From NCBI GenBank assembly GCA_018389105.1, contig JACATO010001549.1, positions 108,397 to 172,396 on the forward strand: a DNA stretch of 64,000 nt, in the 5' to 3' direction. Made by a program: the position numbers and the translations under genes. Below the pieces are notes generated by a model that was not told the origin of the DNA, searched no databases, and saw nothing but the letters and a program-made list of their open reading frames with translations. Source of the stretch: Nautilus pompilius. Its lineage: Eukaryota; Mollusca; Cephalopoda; Nautilida; Nautilidae. Of the stretch, positions 37,740-49,638 are shown piece after piece (the stretch's first letter is position 1; the number at the start of each line of letters is the position of its first letter).

Positions 37740-40700
37740 ATGGATGACAATGTCGACGAAGATTCCATTCTGGAGTTAATAGTCGCCGACAACGACTACT
37801 TATACAGGCCGCATGACGAAAACTTTGTCTCGTTGCGGTCAATGCGCATCGGAGAATGCATCAACGTGCACTTGGTGGTAAAGTATCGCGCACCTTGCGA
37901 TAAGATGGACGATCTGGAGTCGTGGCGCCGCCGCGTTGCCAACCTCGGCGTGTACGGGTGTCTGACGCCGGTCCCTCTCTCGCAGGACAGGGAGGGCGGA
38001 GAGGCCCCTCCAACCGACCGCCTGGATTTCAGAAACTGTAAGATATGCTTGAGTTTTATCGAAGGATCGGACTCCAAGACAGTCTCGCTGTTCCAGCTGG
38101 TAAGTGTTGCATTGTCAACGATCCGAGAGTGAACGTGGAAGGCAACAGCAGCGAAATTAGTTCTTTTTTTTAAAATTAGATTAAAGTTTAGGTTGTTTTC
38201 TTATTCATTTAAGTGCAGAGATTGGTTTTATATAGTATTTTTGTGTGTGTGTGTCTTTGTACATGTGCGACTGTTCAGACTGTACAATGAATTCACAAGG
38301 TCTCCTCTAGTACTGGTGCATGATTCTTGTAGATGCGATTTTTACATTTTTAACTGGTCCGTGGTAATTGGATAAGTGTGATTAATTAGACTTTTAAAAG
38401 TCTTTTTTTTGGTTTTGTGATCGCACTGACAATATTAACTATGGAGTGCAGAACATGAGAACTTTTCCACTGTCGTTGGAACGAGTTAGTGGAAGATGCG
38501 GTAACTTGACCTATGTGAAAGAATGCCGTCGAGCTACAACTGATACAACTGTAGAGGATTTGTTATGCTTAATGCCATTGATTAGCTGATAGATACGAAA
38601 ATCGTAATTTCAAACGACTTTACATCCTGGCTTTTATTTCTACCTTGTCTTTTATTAGCTCTTGTCGGAGCATAACTTGCATAGACAGGTCAGTCAGGGT
38701 GAAGCGTGATCGGTGGGGGGGGGGAATCGATTATCTCCCCTTTGATCACGCTGCTCTGCACCGAAACTAATAAATACAAAACAGATTTTCACCAAAAAAT
38801 GGTTAGTTTATAATAAATAATAATAATTTTTTTTGTTTTTATTTTAATCTAGAGATCCTGTAAAAAGTTAGGTTAGTTATATCCGATACATCTGTCTGTT
38901 TATAAATTACTCTTATCGTTTTTCTTTAGTGCATTCTTAACAGAATTTACTGCCTAAAACCGTAATATGCATTGGTTTTCAGAAGCAAAAGCCATACTTT
39001 GTGGAAAAGACGGTGTATGTGATTCCTCTGAACCTTAGTCTGACGTCAGTTCCTGGAGATTGTCACAGAGTTCAGCTGTCCGTGGCTGTGTGGCTATCGA
39101 AGACGCCTACGCCGACTGAGTGGAGAACTGTTGAGAAAGATTTTTGTCTTAGTCCCGATTCAGCAAATGGATTACCTCCCCCTGCCAAAACGGTTACCAA
39201 ACAAGCACGTAAGAGAACTGGTTCTGGAATGTAGTGAAAAGTTGCTTATTATATTAAATACTCACACATTCTGGAGCAGGTATTTAAAAAAAAAAAAAAC
39301 GTTTTACTAATATTGTATAAATAAATATAGTTATGAAGAACATCCTAAACTATTAAAATTACTTGGTTTGGGTTGACATTTATTTTTGGGAGACCTCATA
39401 AAAGTTTATAAATTTTTGTCAAGAAAGAACAGGTCAATACTTCTAAAGTTTGTTTCTTTAGATCAGTGCACAATTGTGACATGATTGGGGGATCTCTGGC
39501 TAGAACTTTCTAATATTAAATATTAGAAGCTGGTTCTTCAGTTATCATGTTGTAAATATTAATAGTGGGCATAATAGAATTTCAAGTACCAGGGATCTAT
39601 CTATAAGTTATAAATCTCTCTCTGACTTAGCTTATAAACCATATATCATTTTCTAGGTTTTACTGTAAGTCTGCCACACTTTTATAAGACAAATTATATT
39701 TCCAAGAATAATAATAATTCTTTGTAAAATTAAACAACATCTTTTTCAGTTGGAAAATGTTTGGATATATTTGAACCTCCAAATGTTCAGTTTAGATTTG
39801 CTAATGCTAATGGAAAACCTCTGATTCTGCTTAAGGGTAAGTTTACACATGCATACTGTTCTTTTAAAGAAATACCTGATTTACCATTTGTTTTGTCAGT
39901 TTTGTCTGAATACATTTTGCCATTTTAATTTATTTTTTGTTTTGTGTTTTTGTGTTTAGTAAGTAATCCATCAAGAGAAGCTGTTAGTTTGTTCAATTGT
40001 TGGGTTCTTCCAAGTGCTTGTCACTGGGCTACACGCAGTCCTACAGATCTCATGTGTGGCTCTGACGGTGTCAGTAGGTATACAACACTTTCTTTCTGTC
40101 CATTTGCTTACAGTCTCAGATATCTTTTGAATTCCTCCTCTATTTACTAGTTTTTTTGGTTTTTTTTTCGTAATTTCAAGATGTGTAAAAAATTTGGTGA
40201 GATTGAGAAGGATTCTATCTATACTGATTACTAATAAAAAGGAAAATTTACTTTGCTCTCACTTGTTATGAATGAGATTTTTCTGAATAAAACTTTTGCT
40301 AATTAAAGAAACTGGCTTTGTTAATTGCTTATTGTTCTTTTTCTACAGTGATCATGCAAACCACGGTCAAGTTGTGTCCCTTCTAAAGACTGCATGTCCT
40401 GCCTTCCCTCTGTGCTTGAGCCCTGCCGAAGTTCTTTCTCTGGTTTTTTCAGTGCGTGCCAAAGAGTTGGACGGATCAGACTTGGTATGTCACACAGATT
40501 ATTAATATTATTTTACATGTTAATTGTCATACTGCTACAGAATTTGAGGTGAGAATCTAGAATATTCAAAAAATATTTTAAAAATATATCAAGATGTGCT
40601 TTTGTACAAATACAGTAATTATAAAACAAGACGCAAAAATTATCTGCTCTGTTCTGCTGTGCCACACCATTGTTACTTAGGATTTAAATCTTTCTAGCTT

Positions 40701-43700
40701 TATTTTCATTGTACATTGTGTTAACTACATGTTTAAACATTACACATTTCAGGCGGTTTCTTTGGCTGCACATTTGAGTTGGTGTACCCAGAGGTCTGAG
40801 CACAGAGATGAACCTAAAACAATTACTACTTACAGGTAACTAGATGGAAGTGTTTGTATGTGTGCATTTAGTACATAATGCATGTAAATATTGGTTTCCT
40901 AGAGTCATCCTTGAATAATATGCACTTTTTATCGGAATATAATTAATTTTTCAGAGTAAGAGTTTCTCTGTTGTTTGTTTTTACTGCATTTCTCAGCATG
41001 AATAGCTTGCTTTTATTTCTCTTTCACTTCTTGAAAATACTGCTATATTTCTCAAAATAAGTCACATAGTATGTAGGGCTTTTCATTTTTTTAAAAATTC
41101 TGTAAAAGAATATTTGAACAAAGATTCACTTAAGTTGTCAAAAATTTAAAGAATTTGGCAGTAGATTTCTATTTTTATTATTTAATAATGGCCATATGCT
41201 ATTCAATAGTGTCTGTGTACCAAAGTTGCAGCTGCATCTTAGCATGGTAAAGCATGATGGAGATAAAGAAGTGTAATTATGTAATCCAAACAGAATTAAC
41301 CATTGAATGCAGATAAGGACTTCTTTGAATGGGAAGTTGTTCAGGCTCTGAAATTGATAGTTCCCTTCCTCTGGAATTACTTGGTTTTGTTGTAAAATAG
41401 TTTATTGTCTACTTTTTTTCTAATTGTGATAAAACATGTGGGGTAGTTCCCTTGCAGTGATTTAGTTTGTTTTTTTTTAAAAAAGAGGGGAAAAAAGGCA
41501 ACATCTCAGTTGTGCACACGTGGCTCTGTAAAATTTAACACAACTTTGTAAGTTCTTGCCCTATACACACAAGTTTACTTTAAATAGATTTTGCACATGA
41601 AAGGTGGCCTGTTGTGACTTTAGCTTCTACAATCTAGTCATTATTGATTACTAAATAAAGATACAAGGTTGTCTGCTTGTACTGCATAAAGTTGAGGATT
41701 AAAAGAATATTAAAATGCTAGCACAGATTGTCTAACATATTAAGTTATTTTTCAGCCTACCAAGTTTAAAAGTGAATCATCCCCCATTTGTGGTATCAGT
41801 AGCATGTCCAGAGGAAGTGAGTGTTGGCACAAGGTGAGTGTGTGTGTATAAATCTCAGCTAAGCTAACCTATGTGTCTACTTTTCCTAGTTGATACTTTA
41901 TTACTACCTGTTCATCATCTTAGGTGGAGGTGTAAAGCTGGCTGGCTATTATTATTAATATTTTCAGGTTGTTTAAATACTGACCATAAGCATTGTTTAT
42001 CTGTAAAAATTGTTAGATGTTTCAAAATATTTATCTATAGACATGTTATTGGTATTTCCAGTGTGTGTGTGTGTGTGTGTGTGTGCATGCACGTACCAAC
42101 AATAATAGGTCAGTACAGAGGGATAACCACAAATCAGCACACTACTCACAGTAGAGAGAATTCAGTTGTTTTAAATGGTTAGGGTAAAGTTAGATAATAT
42201 TTACTGTGGTGGGAGGGGGCAGGGATAAGTGTCAACAATTGATGTGCAATTATTCAATCAGATTGGTAACATGCCTATCCTTATAAAGTATTATGCTGTA
42301 CATTAATTAAACATTTTAAATTTATGGTAAGATGTAGATATTACCTGATGTAAAATCACAAACTAAACTAGATTTTTAAAGAATTCAACCAATTTTATAA
42401 ATGTAGAAATAAAGTGAAATGATTGTGAACACCTGTGAACTTTTGTGCATAGTTAGTGAGATGTATTATATCTTTCATTAATTCATGTTTCAGTTTCACA
42501 GCCACCTACACTATTTCCAATAAGCTTCAGGATTTCATTGCACTCAGACTCTACTGGAGTCCTATGTCCTACCCAGCATCTGTGGACCCGAAGGAAGGTA
42601 TATGTACTATCAGCTCATTTGAATATTAGCAAGATCAATAGTGGTTTCAAACGTTTTGATACCATACTTCTTTCCAACAGCTGTGAAGAATGTCAAGTTT
42701 TCAGCCACACCTTAAATATTTTACTGTCATTTTTTTAAGAAAATATTTTATTTTTGTGTTGTGGTACTTTCCTTAATGTAATTCTGTAGAAGAACTTCCT
42801 AGAGTGAAAAGGACAAGTTAGCATTGATTTATTTGACCAGAGTGTGAAGTAATTTTTGGTTTAACTGGGCAGGGGGAAAGGAAACACTGAGCTGCATACA
42901 GAAGGTGTCAGTACCATATATTTAAAAACTCCATACATATGGGATTACAGAAAATTGTTCAGCTTTGTCAGTGCTAAATTCAAACCATACAGCAGTAATA
43001 ATTACATAGCCAAGTTCTCTTTTACATTCAGCTGGAAAATAAATAAATGTTGATAATGTTATTTCTAAAAAAAAAAAAATGGAAAAGGAACAGTTTGTTT
43101 TAAACTCTATAGTAATATTATTTATTATTTTAATTTTTTTTAGATAAACAAGAATTTAAAAACCGAAGAGAATCTACACTAAATTCTATTATTTGTCAAG
43201 ATCCTGATGTTGTTCTTGGGTAAATGTCATTCTTCTTTTTTTGTCACAAATCCAACAAATCATAAATTCTGTTTGAGCACATTTTCACAGCTAGCTACAT
43301 GCACTGATGAAGGAATACTTTTGTTACATTCTTTAAAAACAACTAAGGAAAAAATGCGTGGATGCTTTTAACTAAATTTCTTTGTCTCAGAAGATATATC
43401 TACCTGCCAATTAAAAAAACACAAACAAGCAAAGAGAAATCTTTCCGTGTGTGTCAGCTACTTGTAATTCTAGCCTCACTGCTGCAAAATGTTCGGAGCA
43501 GTTAAGTTCCCTTTGTGAAAGAAGCTGATACAGCGGCAGTGTTTCAGACTCTTTCATTCTGGCACAGGTGTACCAATAGTTTTGTTTGTTTGGTTGGTTG
43601 GTTCTTACCTGCCACAGCAATACTCAACCTGGTCCCCCAAACTGATGCTGAGACCAGAACAATGATAACACACATTTTAGTTTGGAAAACTACCAGGCAC

Positions 43701-45908
43701 ATTCAAACGAAGCTTGGGGCTGAAAACCATTATGGTGATGCTATCTCGGACAAGTTTTATTTGAATGTCTCTTGTACAATTCTAAATTTTATTTAATTCA
43801 GATTTTTAATTTATTGTTTTTAGTGAACATTATATAGTAAAATTTCTATAACTGGTCTAAGAAAAAACAAAATTCTTTTTTTTTTCAAAATGTTTGGATA
43901 TTTTCAAATTGTTATGACAACAAAGATACTTGATAAAGAAACATTACCAGATGAATAAAATAGTGTAACGTTTTTCCATGGGAGATTTTATACTTTAGCT
44001 AAAATAATTAGAACTTGTGGTCATTTAGTAGAGATATTCTATGCACTCCCACAGCCAGCTCATATTTGGGACTGTTGATCATGTATTTCTGTATGCTGTT
44101 AACAGAAGAGAGAGAAGGAAGGATTTAAAACGATTGGTTTCATCTGCATGTAGATGTAGTAAAGATGGTAAATCTAGAAGGCTGCTTTGTCATCGATGCC
44201 TCGATCATATAAACCATTCTCTGGACAGACACATAAAGTGTCACTTGTAGTATTCTGCTATGGTATGCAGCTGACCTTGTGTATGCTTTGCTTGTGTACA
44301 GAGAGTGCTTCAGGGGGTCCACGGTGTCAGCCGCAGTGCGCTTTCAAGTCCTGCAGCCCGGTCTGTTTGAGGTAAGTCACCTGTCTTTTAGAATGAAGCC
44401 GGTCTGTCGTTCCAGAGACAACCATGGCTGGAATGAGGGGTTTTAACCAGTCAAGCCACTGTGCTTGCTATTCTGCACCTATGGGCCTACTAAAAAAAAA
44501 ATTGTGCATTATTAAAGTATGTAGGAAATAATCATTTTTTTTTTTGACATATAAACAAAAAAGTGCCGTGTATTTGGCAACACAGTAGAGATAAAAAGGT
44601 GGAGAGATGTATTAACTCGTTCACAAGGTGCATTAAGTTCTGAAATACTGAGCGTCGTCTTTGTTTTCAGCTGGGTCATCACATGAAGTTAAATCTGCGT
44701 TATGCTCTGACCTCTTCACTGGACTCCCAGCAGCAAGAAATGAGCACCCCAACAGACTCCACCCCAACCCTGTCCCCTGATGAGCAGCTGGTAGCTTCAG
44801 AGGAGCTGTGGCGGGACCGCAGCGGAAGCACCTCCTCTGTACGCAGCACAGGCTTCACCAACCACGATGAACGGCAGCAGTCGTTTGCTACGAAATCTTA
44901 CTCCTTTGGTGATCTTGGTCCCGCTTCCTCTACTGAATCAGACGACACCAAACAAAAAAAGTAAGTGGACCATTGTTTTATTTCCCCCGAATTACTCCTC
45001 CAGGCTCATCATCTTTTTTTTTTTTCTTTGATATAGTCCAGGACAAGTCCAACCTTCACGTTTTGTCTTTTCCCATTGATATCGATTCTGCCGTCACTGC
45101 TAAACAAAGGGGCTCTTGGACTCGCTGTTCGAGTAGGAAAAAGTGGATCTTGTCTTGTAATGATGCTTTTTGTGGTTTGTGGCACATTGCTACATTGACC
45201 GCACACATTGGGTGCATAGGGACTCCACCCCCCCTCCCAGAACCAGAGTTATGTTTGTTTGCCATTGGCAGCTTTATGTTAATATTATGGCTATTGGTAA
45301 CCAGCAGGTTCAGTCACTGCACTTACAGAAGGACAGTCTGTTCACAGAGGCATCCACTGTCTTGTTTCTAAAATTGCTTTAATCATGCTTTTCCCTGTTT
45401 GACCAAATAGTTGCTTGCTTCAGAAGGTTCTTGCATAACACAATTGGTCTTTCTATTCTTACTTACGTTGTCTTTGGTTTTGTTATTATTACAGAAACAG
45501 ATTTCTGCAATAACTTATTATCCACACACCCCCACCCTGTTCAATGGCATATGCATTTATAGCCTGAATATGCAGATCATAGCTAGTGCATCTTACCATC
45601 AGTTTGGAGTAACTCTCTGCTGCATATATTACAAGTATGAAGTACAGGGAGGTAATATTCTGCATCGTTTTTCCTGTTCTAACAAAGGAGACCACCAATT
45701 CTCGGTTATTTCCAGTAATCTTGCTTTATAAAGTTTATATGGCGTCTTTTGGAAACTTTGCAGATTCAAAAGCATAGAACGTTCACCCAAAGTTCCACCA
45801 GTCAGACCGCCGCCGCCAAAACGGTTGCCCCAAGTGAAGCAGACTTTGAACAACCCGAAGAATTTTCTTAAGAAAAGCTATCTGATGTATGTATCGCCTA
45901 CAGTCTGA
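37740..45908 (+). CDS. TRAPPC14: Trafficking protein particle complex subunit 14, complete, 12 exons
   Basis: Exons 37740-38099, 38983-39208, 39750-39836, 39960-40077, 40349-40484, 40753-40835, 41756-41833, 42494-42597, 43144-43219, 44302-44371, 44671-44960 and 45764-45908 join in phase, all GT-AG, to 590 aa (human C7orf43/MAP11 is about 580). Family matches: SLPSLKVNHPPFVVSVAC against human RLPSVRLDRPCFVMTASC, FTATYTISNKLQDFIALRL against FTVTYTLLNNLQDFLAVRL, and ELGHHMKLNLRY against ELSQHMKLKLQF. The fold is a chain of Ig-like beta domains with a basic, proline-rich tail (VRPPPPKRL). TRAPPC14 joins TRAPP II and tethers Rabin8 for ciliogenesis. The ATG at 37740 is chosen because an upstream in-frame GTG (37722) is not a normal eukaryotic start. 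Last residues YLMYVSPTV. Confidence 0.95.
42060..42085. repeat. (GT)n microsatellite
   Basis: Perfect GT run in TRAPPC14 intron 7. Confidence 0.95.
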
Positions 45909-46312
45909 CTTAGTGAATATCTGTGATATGAATGTGTTTTACAGACACTGTTGTATAGAGCCTCTCTACTAACATGTTAGATTCTATGACACTTCTTAGG
46001 GAGAAGGATAAAGAATCATTCTAATTATGGCGAATTATAGAGAATGAACTTTCAGCTGTCATTCGGTTTCTGTGAACTCTTAAGCATTTTCGATTTGACT
46101 GGGTTAAACAGAATAGCAGATACCAGCTAATTTTATAATGAAAGGAAAACAAATAGATAATTTTACAAAAATATTTACTTAGTAATGATTCAAAATCAAA
46201 TAGTCTTACCTAACAGTTAACTGAAATCATTAGCTTTGGTGCAGCTAAGATTGGGGAAAATGTCTATGAACCTGAATCCTACTCTAGAAAATTTATGGAA
46301 TCTTGCTATGTT

Positions 46313-46318
46313 AATAAA
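46313..46318 (+). terminator. Candidate poly(A) signal of TRAPPC14
   Basis: AATAAA about 405 nt after the stop codon, the first canonical hexamer noted on this strand. Confidence 0.4.
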
Positions 46319-47039
46319 GAGGGAAACTATTTGATAGATAGAGGCAAAGGAAATTTGAAGGTATTCTGTATCCATTTTTTGTTTTTGTTTTGGTTTATGG
46401 TAATTATTGGTTAAAATTTGCTCAAATCTCAAGCTTCAACCAGTTGGAATTTTCATGTTCTCAGATGAGTTGTGTAATTCACATTGTAGGGTTGATTAGT
46501 CTCCACTTATGACTGGCCATGGTACAGCAGTCAGAATGTTTGTTTTCGTTTATTTTACAAAACACTTGAGAAAACATTTTGTGTGATATTCCAGTGTATT
46601 TTCAGAATTATATGGTTTATATATTTATTTATTTTTTGGAGAGTTGTTGTTTTTTTTTTTATTTTAAGCTAGATGCATTTCTAATGAAAGAACATTCCTT
46701 CAATGATGATAATTGTGGATAATCAAGTCACATTTACATAATTATGGTTAGAAACGGTTGTAAAGTATAGCTGCCTAAGATGGCTCTCTTTTTAAGCATA
46801 TTTTTACCAGGTCTTCATTTTAGGTTAATGTACTTCTGATCCATGTTAAATAGCTTGTTACTGCCAATAGTTGTATGTGCACTAAATAACTTGTGAACTC
46901 ATTTACCGTTGAACTTTACATATAATTATTAATGTACTGTCATTCATATCTGGGGATGCTGGGATTTGGCATTGTATATTTAATTGTATTTGTGAACAAA
47001 TAATGCAATCAGCGGTCATAGAAAACAGTTTATTCCTTA

Positions 47040-47600
47040 ACCAAATTAGTTCATGGATTTCATTACACGTTAATGGAGGAATGATTGAACAATTTTTACA
47101 GGAATCTTATGGGGGCATAAAGCATAAAAGCACAATGATTTATGTAGTCAGTATTAAATGTGGCTACTTCAGGACTATAGGCAGTTTTATCTGTGTGTTT
47201 GAAACAAATTGCTCGATCATCCCTTGTGGTATTGCTTGACATACCCAGATCAAAGTCACAACCAAAGGTTTTGTTGGAACGGGGGAATCTTGAGCCCTAT
47301 GTGTCCAGCTAAGGACATGGATGCCCAATCAATAGTGATGTTGCTGGCCTAAAGGAATACAGAGATGAGCCCAGCACCATGTGTCTTGCTATTGTCACTC
47401 CGGAACACAAAACCTCTGATGCCAGTATCAGTTTCTCAATCTTATGCAAGTAATCTTGATTGGTCAGTGGCCCTGAGCAGTGACCAAGGGAATCCTTCAG
47501 CCAGCCACTATCCCTCACATGATTGCATTTTCTGCCACCATAACAATTGAACTGACTCATCAGAAAACAATAGCTGCTGCTAAATGAACCCTTAATTGAG
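47040..47600 (-). pseudogene. Tc1/mariner-like transposase remnant
   Basis: On the minus strand, in the right order, FSDES (47552-47568), DNSKTHG (47378-47397) followed by SVFL-ASNITIDWASMSL (to 47313) echo the Tc1 DES, DNxxPH and WPxxSP catalytic blocks. The first two blocks are closer together than in an intact transposase, so a piece is missing, and stops are frequent. No inverted ends seen. Confidence 0.5.
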
Positions 47601-49491
47601 TATAGATATGACCTTACTAAAAAAAAATGCAGTCTGGAACATAATCCAGCTTGAAGAAGTCAGTTTCTATTGGTCTGTCTGGACACACCTTCATTTCTCT
47701 TACTGCCAAAAAACATATTTTTCTTTTTATTTGTTGTTTTAGATAAAGGTTTTGTGTGTGTGAGAGAGAGAGAGAACACATTTGGTTAGTGCTTGTTTTC
47801 AATGCTTTCCTGCTCTATGTTTTAGGCCTGTTGCCTGACAAAATCTGATGGAAATTTACAAATAGTTTACTCATTATAATTTTGATAAAAATGCTTGGTC
47901 ATCTCCAGTATTCCCAGACTTTAATGCTCAGCATGTATGTTGTGCATGGGCAGTAGATAATTGTTTCCTCTCATAAAGATGTGTTATTTAGAAAACGAAT
48001 ACTGGAAAAAAAAAATTTGTGTTTTTTCTGTTGAGTTCATTTTTAAAAAAAAAAACGTTTTACCTGATTTTACTCTTTTGGTGTCTACAGGGTATTTATT
48101 TACAATATTAACGTGTGTTTCATGTAGGCCATGTTTGAAATTATCATGTGTTCTTCGGATAGATTTGTATCCAGTTTTGTTTGGAAGGACAGTAATGTCT
48201 TCTTCATTTAAAAAAAAAAGGCTCACGTTTTTTTCAAAGTATTTATTTGTTTCAAACATATTTTTTGTTTGTTTGAATTCAAGTAAATTATTTTACATAT
48301 TGTAAAAAAAATGTGTGTGTGTGTGAGGGGAAGTAACTTGGGTGTTTTAAACCTAAAGTTCCAATGAGATAGCCTTTCTTGAGAAATGTTTCCAGCATCG
48401 TTCACTTAAACTTCCAGAGAGTTGTAATGTAGACTACTAAAGCTGTCAGGGAAGGTGTGCTATTTTAATTTTTATGGTTTGTTTGCATCGAGAGTGCCAA
48501 ACCAAAATAGTTTTGCTAGTGGAAACCACTTTTGTGAAGGAAATCAGTCCATTTGTATTTAACTCGTGTATTAGCCACCTAGAGAGGGTGTGTACATTAT
48601 CATTGAATGGCTGTGTTACATTAAAATGGCTGTGCGCACACTATCTCTCTCTGTTAAGCTTATTCAAAATGCTGGATTTTGATGTTTTTCAGTGGGTTGC
48701 TATTTTCAAAGTTGTGACAGTAAAACCCATGGTTTGTATTCTTAAAAGGAGATTCAAAAGAAAATTGCTAATTTAACTTATACAAACCAAGACCAGCTGA
48801 AGAGGAAACAATTTAGAAGTATCTTTTTATTTAAAAGTTTAAATATACCAGTCTTATCTATCTGTCTATATTTGTTTAGTTTTTGATTTATTTTAGAATG
48901 CTATTTGGAGCATTTGAAATATCGATATGTAAATTCCCTTTCATAAGCTTTTAAAGAAACAAATTATCAGGCCTATCAATAGTATTTGACAAATTTTCTT
49001 CAAATATTTGAAATTTGAAAGGGAAAAAAAAAGCAAGAGAGAGAGAGAGAGAAACCGAGTTACTTCCCCTGAATCCAGTGGCGGGGGGTTATCGATCTTT
49101 TTGTTGTTGTTGTTTTTGTTTTGCCAGCCATATTTAAACTGTCAGCGCGACTCGGGCTGATTGTTAGCTCAGGATGCGCGGTGTATCTAATGATTCCACT
49201 TAACCTTGTTATGTTGTGTTGGTAAAACGAATACAGGAATAAAACCACGATGTTTTCTCGCTTGTCACTTTTTAGACAGCAGATGGGAAAGCATTTAAAT
49301 CGTTATTTAGATAATTTTCTTTTTTAAAAAATCTTCATGTCGTCGTGTTGTTTATTTTATTTATTGACACATTTTATGAAATTCCAGGATGTCCAAGAAC
49401 CAGTCCCGAAAAAAAAAAAATAAAAAATTAGCATTAAAAAAGCCTCTGTCATCAAGAATATCCATAAAATTAGTTTATTTCGTGGCGTGGG

Positions 49492-49638
49492 GTACATGCG
49501 GGCAGGCACATCCCATTGGTGGAGAAGACCGACACGTGGTGTACATGCGGGCAGGCACATCCCATTGGTGGAGAAGACCGACACGTGGTGTACATGCGGG
49601 CAGGCACATCCCATTGGTGGAGAAGACCGACACGTGGT
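49492..49638. repeat. Three perfect 49-bp tandem repeats with CACGTG and ATTGG
   Basis: GTACATGCGG recurs at 49492, 49541 and 49590, and the three units appear identical. Each holds an ATTGG (inverted CCAAT box; 49515 in the first) and, 14 bp on, an E-box CACGTG (49533). The open frames on both strands are translations of the repeat and not genes. Confidence 0.95.

Larger units (their letters stand above)
45909..49491. other. TRAPPC14 3' UTR and AT-rich flank
   Basis: AT-rich DNA with no convincing exon. A candidate AATAAA for TRAPPC14 is at 46313-46318, and a Tc1-like relic is at 47040-47600. Short GT and GA runs occur at 48312-48325 and 49037-49052. Confidence 0.6.

Noticed and set aside
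44041-44250. Cysteine/histidine-bearing open frame (CRCSKDGKSRRLLCHRC) in a TRAPPC14 intron
   Set aside because: Finger-like spacing by chance only; no splice sites that keep the TRAPPC14 frame and no family match.
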